Shown here: one piece after another, positions 25,268 to 33,357 of the stretch
Layout: each line of letters starts with the position of its first letter
How positions within the stretch are numbered: the first letter of the stretch is position 1
NCBI GenBank assembly: GCA_030695565.1
Contig: JAUYRZ010000018.1
Coordinates: 45,325 to 109,324, forward strand
Source: Archangium sp.
GTDB lineage: Bacteria > Myxococcota > Myxococcia > Myxococcales > Myxococcaceae
DNA: 64,000 bases
Direction: 5' to 3'
Position numbers and translations under genes: made by a program
The notes under the pieces: model-generated
Databases searched by the model: none
Told to the model about the DNA's origin: nothing
The model's input: the letters and a program-made list of their open reading frames with translations, nothing else

Positions 25268-26008
25268 ATGAAAAATCCCATCCTGCTGGTGGCGGTGCTG
25301 CTCGGCTTCGGCGCGGCATGTGGAAGGCAGAGTCCCGACGCGAGCACCGCGCGGCTCCTGGTGCGTGGCGCCACCGTCCGAGCGCTCGTCGAGACGCTCG
25401 ACGGGCTGGAGGCCACGATTGCCCGGAAGGTGACAGCGCTCGGTGGCTTCACCACCGCCTCGGAGCTGACCGGCACCGGCAACAACGCAGCGCTCACCGT
25501 CGTCTTCCGCGTTCCGGCCGAAAGGCTCGACGTGGCGATGACCACACTGGAGTCGCTCGCCAAGCGCGTGGACTCCCGACAAGTGAAAGGCGAAGACTTC
25601 ACCGAGGAGTACGTCGACCTCGAGGCGCAGCGCACCAACCTCACCGCCACGCGCGATCGCCTCCACGTCCTGCTCGACAAGGCGACGCGGGTCGAAGACG
25701 CGCTCGAGGTGAACAAGGGCCTCACCGAGGTGCAGGGCCAGCTCGAGAAGATCGCCGGCAGAACGCAGTACCTCCAGCAGGCGTCTGCGCTCTCGACAGT
25801 GACCGCCACCTTCTATCCCGAGAGCAACACCACCGTGCGCTCCGACGAGTGGCGGCCACTCGAGGTGGCCCGCGTTGCCCTGAGCCGCCTGCTGGCGGTA
25901 CTCCAGTTTCTGGGGAGCGCGGTCATCGTGATGGGTGTCTTCGTGCCGTTGTGGGGACCGCCGGTATGGTTCCTTCGCCGCCGTCGCGCGCGTGCTCGAG
26001 CCACCTGA
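25268..26008 (+). CDS. DUF4349 lipoprotein with C-terminal membrane helix
   Basis: A 246-residue protein with a lipoprotein-like signal (MKNPILLVAVLLGFGAAC). The DUF4349 domain has LEATIARKVTALGGFTTASE, then VVFRVPAERLDVAMTTLESL and DFTEEYVDLEAQRTNLTATR. A coiled coil follows, then a C-terminal membrane helix (about 205-235, LAVLQFLGSAVIVMGVFVPL) and a basic RRRRARAR tail. The family is of unknown function and is membrane-linked, often near stress genes. A lipobox plus a C-terminal helix suggests two anchors, which is odd; the N-terminal Cys may simply be cut by signal peptidase I. Confidence 0.8.
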   Translation: MKNPILLVAVLLGFGAACGRQSPDASTARLLVRGATVRALVETLDGLEATIARKVTALGGFTTASELTGTGNNAALTVVFRVPAERLDVAMTTLESLAKRVDSRQVKGEDFTEEYVDLEAQRTNLTATRDRLHVLLDKATRVEDALEVNKGLTEVQGQLEKIAGRTQYLQQASALSTVTATFYPESNTTVRSDEWRPLEVARVALSRLLAVLQFLGSAVIVMGVFVPLWGPPVWFLRRRRARARAT

Positions 26009-26135
26009 CGGAGATCAACGATGAAACGGGTCCGCCGCCCAGGCCGATCTTCCGCGCGGCGTGACCCGCGAACCGGAGCCGTGCTGTTCCTCGGGCGCGT
26101 GGTCGACCCGCAGGAATGTGGCACGCTGCGCTCCG

Positions 26136-26753
26136 ATGCCTCCCTCTCTCGTGAAGGCCGGATTGATGGTGCTGGCGGCAGCGGCCGGGTTCGCCCTGGC
26201 GTTCTCGGTTCTGCGCGAGGAGCCCGCTGACACGCCTGACCCCGCTGCGTTGGTCGAACAGATCCGCGAGGTCGCGCGATTGGAGACGCTGCAGGTGCGG
26301 CTGTACAAGCGGGTGTCGTTCGCTCCCGAGCCGGGGCCTGCCGCGACCGTCTGGGGCGATGTCGTGAATTGGGTGAAGCAGTCGGTGGCGGCAAAAGCGG
26401 GGCGCGCGCTCGTGTTCGCCGATGTCAGCCTGGGCCTCGACTTGAGCAAGCTCACCGCGGAGCAGATGCGGGTGAAGGGTTCGCGCATCGAGCTGGCGCT
26501 CCCTCCGCTCAGGGCGCAGGTGTCTCTTCGGCCGGAAGACACGGAGATCATCGACAGCAATCTGGATTCGGCTCAGACCGCGAAGTTGTTCGAGCTCGCG
26601 AAGACTGCGTTCGAGCGGGAGGTCGAGGCCGATGCGGCGTTGCAGAGCAAGGCACGCGCCTCGGCCGAGCGGCAGCTGCGGGCGCTGTTGCTCACGGTGG
26701 GGTTCAAGGAGGTGGTGTTCGTGCCGTGGCCTCTGAGTGCTCGGGCCGGGTAG
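26136..26753 (+). CDS. DUF4230 membrane-anchored protein
   Basis: A 205-residue protein with an N-terminal membrane helix (MPPSLVKAGLMVLAAAAGFA). The rest is DUF4230-like: EIREVARLETLQVRLYKRVS-type segment, GRALVFADVSLGLDLSKLTA, IELALPPLRAQVSLRPEDTE and RALLLTVGFKEVVF. The domain has an SPFH-like beta pattern and is found in many Gram-negative bacteria without known function. I chose ATG 26136; the reading frame is open upstream, but the sequence there is not protein-like. Confidence 0.78.
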   Translation: MPPSLVKAGLMVLAAAAGFALAFSVLREEPADTPDPAALVEQIREVARLETLQVRLYKRVSFAPEPGPAATVWGDVVNWVKQSVAAKAGRALVFADVSLGLDLSKLTAEQMRVKGSRIELALPPLRAQVSLRPEDTEIIDSNLDSAQTAKLFELAKTAFEREVEADAALQSKARASAERQLRALLLTVGFKEVVFVPWPLSARAG

Positions 26754-26757
26754 GCGA

Positions 26758-26784
26758 CGGCCCCCCTCGGGGGGAGGGAGGGAG
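26758..26784. repeat. Partial REP-like repeat
   Basis: GGCCCCCCTCGGGGGGAGGG followed by AGGGAG, a truncated or diverged arm pair of the REP family, just after the DUF4230 stop codon. Confidence 0.55.
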
Positions 26785-26806
26785 TTGGTGTACTGTTGAG
26801 GTCCCC

Positions 26807-29149
26807 ATGCTCATCGCTCCCGGTCGCTCGCTGCTCCGGCTCTGTTCCCTGTCGTTGGTGGTGCTCTCCGGTTGTTCCGGAAAGCCTGCCGTCGGAGCGC
26901 TCGAGGTGCAGGTCAACCTCGAGGCGGGGCTGATCAGCAAGTGCGTCAAGGTCACCGCCACCGACGGCGCTTCGCCGCGCGAGACGATGCCCATTCTGCT
27001 CGCGGGGAAGACCTCTCCCCTGCGGGTGGGCGTCCTGGCCGAAGGGCTCTCGCAATCCGTCAGCGTGCAGGCGCTGGGCTACTCCGATGACGGCTGCACC
27101 ACGCGCGTCGCCACCGAGTTCAGCGAAAAGGCCGACGGCACGTTCAGCTCACCGCGCGGCACCGTCAGCGTCACCTTGCGCGCCAACCCCGTGGGCACCA
27201 CCGATGGGGGCACCGACGCGGGAACCGACGCAGGCGTGGATGCGGGTGTGGACGCGGGCATCGACAACGACGGTGATGGTTTTCCGCAGGGCGTTGACTG
27301 CGATGACGGCAACCCCGCCATCAACCCCAACGCCACCGAGCTCTGCAACAACGGCATCGACGACGACTGCGACAGCGCGGCCGATTGCCAGGACACCGCG
27401 GCGTGCAACACCCAGCCCTGCGGTGCCGGCAGCACCTGCGTGAGCGGCGTCTGCATGGGCGCCACCGAGTTCCCCTGTAACGACGGCATCGACAACAACA
27501 ACAACGGCCTCATCGACTGCGCCGACCCCGGGTGTACGCCGGGCACCATCTGCAGCGACTTCAACGCGTGCACCACGGGCGATCGCTGCGTGAGTGATGG
27601 CGGCTGCGAGAAGGTGGCTGACTTCAACTGCACCAACCCGCCCAACAACCAGTGCTACGCGAGCGCCGGCACCTGCACGTCGGACGGAGGCGCGAGCTGC
27701 TCGTACACGCCGGTCGCCGGCAACTGCGTCGACGGGCTCGCCTGCACCGACATGGACAGCTGCACCGGGGGCACGTGTGCCGGCACGCAACGGACCTGCA
27801 ACACGCCTCCCAGCGTCTGCTTCGCCACCACCGGCGCCTGCCAGGAGCCGTCAGGCACCTGCGTCTACGCGCCGCGGCCGGTGGGCGCGCGCACGTGTGA
27901 TGACGGCCTCAACTGCACCATCAACGACACCTGCGATGGAGACGGCGGCTGCGTGGGAACGGCGGTGACCTGCCCTGCACCCACCCAGTGCCAGGTGAGC
28001 AATGGGTGCAGCGTGGCCGGTGCGTGTCTGTTCAACGCGCGCGCCGGCGCCTGCGACGCGGGCACGGGTGCGGGCACCTGCGACAACTCGTTCAACTGCA
28101 TCGCGAACCCGACCTCGCTCTTCCCTTTCACCCCGAGCAACTTCACCGAGGCGCAACTGCCCGCCGATGCCGGCACTGCCTTCACCATTTCCTGCGCGAC
28201 CACGATCAACACCTCGGGCACGCCGGCCATCACCGACGGCGGGTGCGTGACCATGCCGCCGTTCACCATCATCACGCCGTCGGGTGGTGAGTCGACGGTG
28301 TTGATCCGTGTCCGCGGCTTGAACATCAACGGAGGGCAGACCCTCACCATCGAAGGCACCCGGCCCGTCATCTTCGCGGTGGTGGGCAGCGTGGTGGTCG
28401 ACGGCACCCTCCGCGCGAACAATTTTGGAGCGCCTTCGGGTTGCGGCAACGGCGGCAACGGGGGCGCGGCCGGGGGTGAAGGGGGCGGCGGCGGCGGTGG
28501 CTTCGGCACGTCGGGCGCCCTCGGAGGCGTGCGCTCCGGTGCGGGCGCGGGCGCGGTCGGCGGGGCCAATGGCATGGCCACGCTCATGCCGATTCGGGGT
28601 GGTTGCCCCGGTGGAAAAGGCAGCGGCGGCGGGGGCGGCGTCGGAGGCAAGGGTGGTGGCGCCGTGCAGCTCACCGCGAGCGGCTCGCTGACGGTGAACT
28701 CCACCGGGGTGATCACCGCGCCTGGTCAAGGCGGCAAGGGCGCGACAGGCACGGACGACAGCGGCGGTGGTGGTGGTGCGGGTGGCGCGATCGTGTTGGA
28801 GGGCGCCACCATCACGTTGAACGCCGGCTCATGGCTGAGCGCGAACGGGGGCGCGGGGGGCGGTGGTGAAGACAGTGGTAACGGCCTCGACGGGGCACCG
28901 GGCAACGAGACGTCGACCACCCCGGCCGCGGGCGGTGCCGGACCCAACAACGCCGGCAACGGCGGTAACGGCGCCACCCGAACCACGGCGGCCACGGTGG
29001 GGAACAACACGAGCGACAACGATGGTGCGGGCGGTGGCGGTGCGGGCCTGGGCCGCATCAGGCTCAACGGCGGCACCTCGTGCTCGATCAACGGCACCGC
29101 CAATCGCAGCCCCACGCATACGGGCAACGCCTCAACAGGTTGTCCTTAG
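26807..29149 (+). CDS. MopE-type metal-binding, Cys- and Gly-rich surface lipoprotein
   Basis: A 780-residue exported protein. The signal ends in lipobox VLSGC (MLIAPGRSLLRLCSLSLVVL). An Ig-like N-terminal domain (to about 120) leads to a TDAGTDAGV linker, then a MopE-type motif (NDGDGFPQGVDCDDGNPAIN ... NNGIDDDCDSAADC) that binds calcium or copper in relatives. A long Cys-rich stretch (about 190-440) and a beta domain follow. The last ~200 residues are about half Gly (GGNGGAAGGEGGGGGGGFGT). ATG 26807 is the start. Likely cell-surface or extracellular; function unknown. Confidence 0.82.
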   Translation: MLIAPGRSLLRLCSLSLVVLSGCSGKPAVGALEVQVNLEAGLISKCVKVTATDGASPRETMPILLAGKTSPLRVGVLAEGLSQSVSVQALGYSDDGCTTRVATEFSEKADGTFSSPRGTVSVTLRANPVGTTDGGTDAGTDAGVDAGVDAGIDNDGDGFPQGVDCDDGNPAINPNATELCNNGIDDDCDSAADCQDTAACNTQPCGAGSTCVSGVCMGATEFPCNDGIDNNNNGLIDCADPGCTPGTICSDFNACTTGDRCVSDGGCEKVADFNCTNPPNNQCYASAGTCTSDGGASCSYTPVAGNCVDGLACTDMDSCTGGTCAGTQRTCNTPPSVCFATTGACQEPSGTCVYAPRPVGARTCDDGLNCTINDTCDGDGGCVGTAVTCPAPTQCQVSNGCSVAGACLFNARAGACDAGTGAGTCDNSFNCIANPTSLFPFTPSNFTEAQLPADAGTAFTISCATTINTSGTPAITDGGCVTMPPFTIITPSGGESTVLIRVRGLNINGGQTLTIEGTRPVIFAVVGSVVVDGTLRANNFGAPSGCGNGGNGGAAGGEGGGGGGGFGTSGALGGVRSGAGAGAVGGANGMATLMPIRGGCPGGKGSGGGGGVGGKGGGAVQLTASGSLTVNSTGVITAPGQGGKGATGTDDSGGGGGAGGAIVLEGATITLNAGSWLSANGGAGGGGEDSGNGLDGAPGNETSTTPAAGGAGPNNAGNGGNGATRTTAATVGNNTSDNDGAGGGGAGLGRIRLNGGTSCSINGTANRSPTHTGNASTGCP

Positions 29150-29160
29150 CGAGTGAAATT

Positions 29161-29278
29161 CCCTCTCCCTCCGGAGCGAAGCCGGTCCAGCGGAACGCTG
29201 GGCGAGCGCAGCTGAAGCGAAGCGGAAGATGCGCCGAGGCGAAGCGACCCAGGAAGCGCAGGGTCAGGGTGAGGGCCT
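29161..29278. repeat. Long-loop REP variant
   Basis: CCCTCTCCCT at the left and GGGTCAGGGTGAGGGCC at the right are the usual REP arms. They are 90 bp apart, and the interval holds several GCGAAGCG-like units. It may be an insertion-expanded REP. It lies in the gap between converging genes. Confidence 0.6.
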
Positions 29279-29284
29279 CACGCG

Positions 29285-29680
29285 TCAAGCACCCAGCTTG
29301 TTGAGCCACTCCATCACGTCGTCCTTCACCGCGGCCTCAGCGCGAATCGGCGCTTTGCCTGCTTCGATGCGCACCGGCTTGCCGCCGTTCAACGCAACCA
29401 GCTCGCCGTCGTCGAGAAACACGCCGTGGCACTGGGTGCAGAACTCGACCCGCAAACCGACGACTTCAGCGGCCTGCATCGAGAGGTTGTCCGCGGGGCA
29501 CTTGCGCGAGGTGATGACGTCGGGGTCGAGCTTCGCTGGCAGCTTCCTGCCGAGCAGCGTCTCGAGCTCACCGCCGTCGAACCACAGCCCGCTGCAGAAG
29601 GTGCAGCGATCGAGTTCGACTTTGCCCGCGGGGAACGGGCGCATCTGAGCGGAACAACCGGGGCAGGTGCGGGAGGACAT
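29285..29680 (-). CDS. Double TFIIB-type zinc-ribbon protein
   Basis: A 131-residue protein with two zinc ribbons: CPGC ... CTFCSGLWFDGGELETLL (C6, C9, C26, C29 in that order) and KCPADN ... CTQCHGVFLDDGELVAL. This is the zf-TFIIB arrangement. The C-terminus (about 100-131) is helical and charged. Many bacterial members are small, and their partners are unknown. Start ATG at 29680. Nucleic-acid or protein binding is likely but unproved. Confidence 0.85.
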   Translation of the reverse strand: MSSRTCPGCSAQMRPFPAGKVELDRCTFCSGLWFDGGELETLLGRKLPAKLDPDVITSRKCPADNLSMQAAEVVGLRVEFCTQCHGVFLDDGELVALNGGKPVRIEAGKAPIRAEAAVKDDVMEWLNKLGA

Positions 29681-29700
29681 GGGCGCAGCCTAATCTGAAA

Positions 29701-29741
29701 GCCCTCTCCCCGACCCTCTCCCCCGCGGGGGAGAGGGAGGC
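29701..29741. repeat. REP-like palindromic repeat
   Basis: GCCCTCTCCCCGACCCTCTC followed by CCCCGCGGGGGAGAGGG, in the 66-bp gap between the zinc-ribbon gene and the malic enzyme gene, just past the latter's stop. Confidence 0.88.
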
Positions 29742-29746
29742 AGGAG

Positions 29747-32041
29747 TCAGAACAAGAACTCGCCGCCCTGCGCTCGCACCGCGGTGACCGCGCCCAGGTT
29801 GACGATGTCCTGCACCGAGGCGTTGTTCTGCAGCACGTTCACCGGGAGCTTCATGCCCAGCAAGATGGGCCCGATGACCTCTGCGCCGCCGAAGCGCCAC
29901 AACACTTTGTACGCCGTGTTCGCCGCATCGAGCGACGGGAAGATGAGCACGTTCGCGTCCCCCGTCAGCCGGCAGAACGGCGCCCTGCTGCGGCGCTCCT
30001 CCTCCACCAACGCGGTGTCGACCTGCATCTCGCCATCCATCTCCAGCTCCGGCCTGCGCGCGTGAGCCAGCTCCATCGCCGCGCGCATGCGGGCCGGTGA
30101 CGGCCCACCCGCGGCCGAACCGAAGTTCGAATACGACAAGAACGCGATGCGCGGCGTGACGTCGAAGCTGCGCGCGAGATCCGCCGTGGCGATGGCGATG
30201 TCGGCCAGGTACTCCGGCGTGGGCACCGGGTTCATCGTGCAGTCCGCGAAGAACTTGAACTCGTTGCGCTGCACCATGATGTACACGCCGCCCGCCCGCC
30301 GGCCCTCGCGCGTGCCGATCACCTCGAGCAGGGGCCGCACCGCCTCGGGGTACGTCTGGGTCAGCCCGGTGACGAAGCCATCGGCCGCGCCATCCTTCAC
30401 CAGCATCGAGCCGAAATAGTTCCGCCGCGCCATGTTCACCAGCGCCTGCTCCGAGCTCACGCCGTGCCGCTGCTCGAGGCTCAGGTACTCCTTCGCGTAG
30501 CGCTCGTAGTTCGCGTGCTTCGTGGGGTCGATGATGGTGATGCCCTTCAGCTCGTCTTCCAGCCGCGTCTCCACGATGGCCTGCGTGATGCGCTGGGCGT
30601 TGCCCATCAACACCGGCTCGCACAGCCCCTCTTCCTTCAAGATGCGCGCGGCCTGCAGCACGCGCGGGTGCTCCCCGTCGTTGAAGGCGATCTTCTGCGG
30701 CTTGCTCTTCGCGCGCTCGAACACCGACGACATCACCTGGTGGCTGCGCGACTGCATGCGCTGCAACCGCTCGCGGTACGGGCCCAGCTCGACCTGCAGG
30801 CGCGCCACGCCGGTGTCCATCGCGGCCTTCGCCACGGCCGGGGCCACCCACAGCAGCACCCGCGAATCGAACGGCTTGGGGATGATGTAGTCGGGGCCGT
30901 AGTGGAACCGCTCGCCGCCGTACGCGTGGCTGACCGCGTCGGGCACGTCTTCCCGGGCCAGCAACGCCAGCGCATGCGCCGCCGCGAGCTTCATGTCTTC
31001 GTTGATCCGCCGCGCGCGCACGTCGAGCGCCCCGCGGAAGATGAAGGGGAACCCGAGCACGTTGTTCACCTGGTTGGGGAAGTCGCTGCGCCCGGTGGCC
31101 ACGATGGCGTCGGGGCGGGCGGCCTTCGCGTCGTGGTAGTCGATCTCGGGGTCGGGGTTCGCCAGCGCGAAGATGATGGGCTTCTTCGCCATCGGCTCGA
31201 GCATCTTGCCGGTGACCAGGCCCTTCACCGAGGCGCCGAGGAACACGTCGGCGTTGATCAACGCGTCGGCCAGGGTGCGCGCGCTGGTGTCACGCACGAA
31301 CGGCTTCTTCCACTCGTTCATCGCGTCGGTGCGGCCCGTGTGGAGCACGCCCTTGGTGTCCACCATCAGCACGTGCTCCAGCTTCACGCCCAGGCGGATC
31401 CAGAAGTTGATGCAGGCGATCGCCGCCGCGCCCGCGCCCGAGACCACCACGCGCACTTGATCCATCTTCTTTCCGGCCAGCTCACACGCGTTGAGCATCG
31501 CGGCGCCCGAGATGATGGCGGTGCCGTGTTGATCATCGTGGAACACCGGAATGTTCATCTGCTCCTGCAGGCGCTTCTCGATGACGAAGCACTCGGGGGC
31601 CTTGATGTCTTCCAGGTTGATTCCGCCGAAGGTGGGCTCGAGCGCCTTCACCACCGCGCAGAACGCGTCGATCTCTTTCGCGTCGACGTTGATGTCGAAC
31701 ACGTCGATGTCGGCGAACTTCTTGAACAGCACACCCTTGCCCTCCATCACCGGCTTGGCGGCGTACGGCCCGATGTCACCCAGGCCCAACACGGCGGTGC
31801 CGTTGGTCACCACGCCGACCAGGTTGCCGCGCGTGGTGTACGTGTACGAGAGGTCGGGGTTCTTCTCGATCTCCAGGCAGGGCTCGGCGACGCCCGGCGT
31901 GTAGGCCAGCGCGAGGTCGCGCGCGGTGGCGGTCGGCTTGGTGGGGACGACCTCGATTTTGCCCGGGCGGCCCTGCGAGTGGTACTCCAGCGCGTCTTCG
32001 CGGCGGACCTTCTTGGACATCGGCGTGAATGAAGTGGCCAT
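29747..32041 (-). CDS. maeB: Malic enzyme fused to a phosphotransacetylase-like domain
   Basis: A 764-residue MaeB-type enzyme that oxidatively decarboxylates malate to pyruvate with NAD(P)+. The malic N-domain has [20 protein letters not shown] and [17 protein letters not shown]. The NAD(P)-binding domain has [20 protein letters not shown] and [20 protein letters not shown]. The C-terminal ~320 residues (about 440-764) resemble phosphate acetyltransferase ([40 protein letters not shown]). In E. coli MaeB this part is regulatory, not active. The gene is monocistronic, with REP sequence just past the stop. Confidence 0.93.
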   Translation of the reverse strand: MATSFTPMSKKVRREDALEYHSQGRPGKIEVVPTKPTATARDLALAYTPGVAEPCLEIEKNPDLSYTYTTRGNLVGVVTNGTAVLGLGDIGPYAAKPVMEGKGVLFKKFADIDVFDINVDAKEIDAFCAVVKALEPTFGGINLEDIKAPECFVIEKRLQEQMNIPVFHDDQHGTAIISGAAMLNACELAGKKMDQVRVVVSGAGAAAIACINFWIRLGVKLEHVLMVDTKGVLHTGRTDAMNEWKKPFVRDTSARTLADALINADVFLGASVKGLVTGKMLEPMAKKPIIFALANPDPEIDYHDAKAARPDAIVATGRSDFPNQVNNVLGFPFIFRGALDVRARRINEDMKLAAAHALALLAREDVPDAVSHAYGGERFHYGPDYIIPKPFDSRVLLWVAPAVAKAAMDTGVARLQVELGPYRERLQRMQSRSHQVMSSVFERAKSKPQKIAFNDGEHPRVLQAARILKEEGLCEPVLMGNAQRITQAIVETRLEDELKGITIIDPTKHANYERYAKEYLSLEQRHGVSSEQALVNMARRNYFGSMLVKDGAADGFVTGLTQTYPEAVRPLLEVIGTREGRRAGGVYIMVQRNEFKFFADCTMNPVPTPEYLADIAIATADLARSFDVTPRIAFLSYSNFGSAAGGPSPARMRAAMELAHARRPELEMDGEMQVDTALVEEERRSRAPFCRLTGDANVLIFPSLDAANTAYKVLWRFGGAEVIGPILLGMKLPVNVLQNNASVQDIVNLGAVTAVRAQGGEFLF

Positions 32042-32120
32042 GTCTCGACGGCATCCTCCACCGATGGAGCGGGGTCGAGGGAATTCCCCCAGCGCGCCGC
32101 GTCACACCCGGCAGGCAGGC

Positions 32121-32138
32121 CCTCCATCAGAATGGAGG
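32121..32138. promoter_or_regulatory. 18-bp inverted repeat upstream of maeB
   Basis: CCTCCAT, a 4-base loop CAGA, and ATGGAGG, at 80 bp from the maeB start. It may be an operator or leader hairpin; no protein is known to bind. Apart from this, the 291-bp divergent region 32042-32332 must hold promoters for maeB and the PAS gene, but none is clear. Confidence 0.4.
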
Positions 32139-32332
32139 CAGGTCGGTCATCTTGACGAACCCGCCGTGCGCCAACCGCTTACTTAGAGGGCGATCTGCCA
32201 TGGCTCGATCGATGCTTCGAGCAGACCCGGGGACCGGCCCTTTCAAGCGGCAGTGAGGGCGTGACCTCCCCACAAGCAGTCCGATTGAGAACACCCGATT
32301 GGTCTATCTCATCAGGCTGGGAGCGGCTCGCG

Positions 32333-33301
32333 ATGGTTCGTTCGAAGAAGCGGAAGAGCGACGAGGCCCCGCCGAACGCGACGTTTCCGTTCGCGGGGCC
32401 CGAAGCCAACCACCCGCTGCGGCGCGAAGCGGAGACCCGCATCGGCGCTGGAACTCAGGCGGCACACGCGACTCCCGAGACGCTCAACCGCGCCATCCAT
32501 GAACTGCGCATTCACCAGATCGAACTCGAGATGCAGAACGAAGAGCTGCGCCGCGCGCAGGTGGAGCTCGACGTCGCCCGCGCCCGCTACTTCGACCTCT
32601 ACGATCTCGCACCCATCGGCTACTGCACGCTGAGCCTGTCGGGCGTGATTCTCGAGACCAACCTCGCCGCCGTCACCATGATGGGGGTCAGCCGCGCCTC
32701 CGCCAGTGGCCGTGCTTTTGCCCGCTTCATTCACCCGGAGGATCAGGGGGTACTGCACACGCTGCTCACCGCCGCCAGGGCCGACGCACCCCGTTCAGTC
32801 GAGCTGCGCATGATTCGTTACGACGGCAGCATGTTGTGGGCGCACGTCGCGGTGAGCCTCGCGCAGAACGAAGCGGGCGGCATCGAGCGGCGCGTGGTGC
32901 TCAGTGACGTCACCGCGCGAAGGCTCGCCGAGAACGGCCAGCACCAGCTCGAAGTGCGCTACCGCGAGCTGTTCTCCCGCGCCCTCGATGGCATCGTGGT
33001 CTGTGCGGCCGACGGGGCGGTGGAGAACGTCAACGCCGCCTTCTGCCACATGCACGGCTGGGAGGCCGCTGAAAACCCGGGCAAGAACCTGCGCGAGTTC
33101 GATACCCAGGGGCTCGCGCTGACTCCGGAGCGCATGGGCCGCATGCTCTCGGGCCAGGTCTCGGTCTTCCAGGTCGAACACCGGCACCGCGACGGTCACG
33201 CGCTTCAGCTCGACGCCTCCACCAGCCTCATCTTCGTCTCGGGCACGCCGCGGCTGCTCGGCTACTACCGCCTGCGGCCCGGGCAGTCGGCCTCCCCGTG
33301 A
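32333..33301 (+). CDS. PAS-domain sensor without output domain
   Basis: A 322-residue protein with a helical N-terminus (IHELRIHQIELEMQNEELRR), then two PAS domains (about 85-205 and 205-320; YFDLYDLAPIGYCTLSLSGV, YRELFSRALDGIVVCAADGA). The first PAS with its helix is very like the N-terminus of the histidine kinase at 36248-38338. No histidine kinase, GGDEF or HTH output follows. The first gene of the sensory operon, it starts at ATG 32333. It may act by protein-protein contact, or be a duplicate that lost its kinase. Confidence 0.8.
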   Translation: MVRSKKRKSDEAPPNATFPFAGPEANHPLRREAETRIGAGTQAAHATPETLNRAIHELRIHQIELEMQNEELRRAQVELDVARARYFDLYDLAPIGYCTLSLSGVILETNLAAVTMMGVSRASASGRAFARFIHPEDQGVLHTLLTAARADAPRSVELRMIRYDGSMLWAHVAVSLAQNEAGGIERRVVLSDVTARRLAENGQHQLEVRYRELFSRALDGIVVCAADGAVENVNAAFCHMHGWEAAENPGKNLREFDTQGLALTPERMGRMLSGQVSVFQVEHRHRDGHALQLDASTSLIFVSGTPRLLGYYRLRPGQSASP

Positions 33302-33357
33302 AGCGCGTGGTCTTCCACTCCCGAGCGGAGTAGCAACGAAGGGGATCGGGGCGGGAC

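Noticed and set aside
30464..32032. A long open frame on the plus strand, antisense to maeB
   Set aside because: It lies wholly opposite a firmly identified gene and its translation is His/Arg/Val-rich low complexity, as expected from high-GC codon bias.
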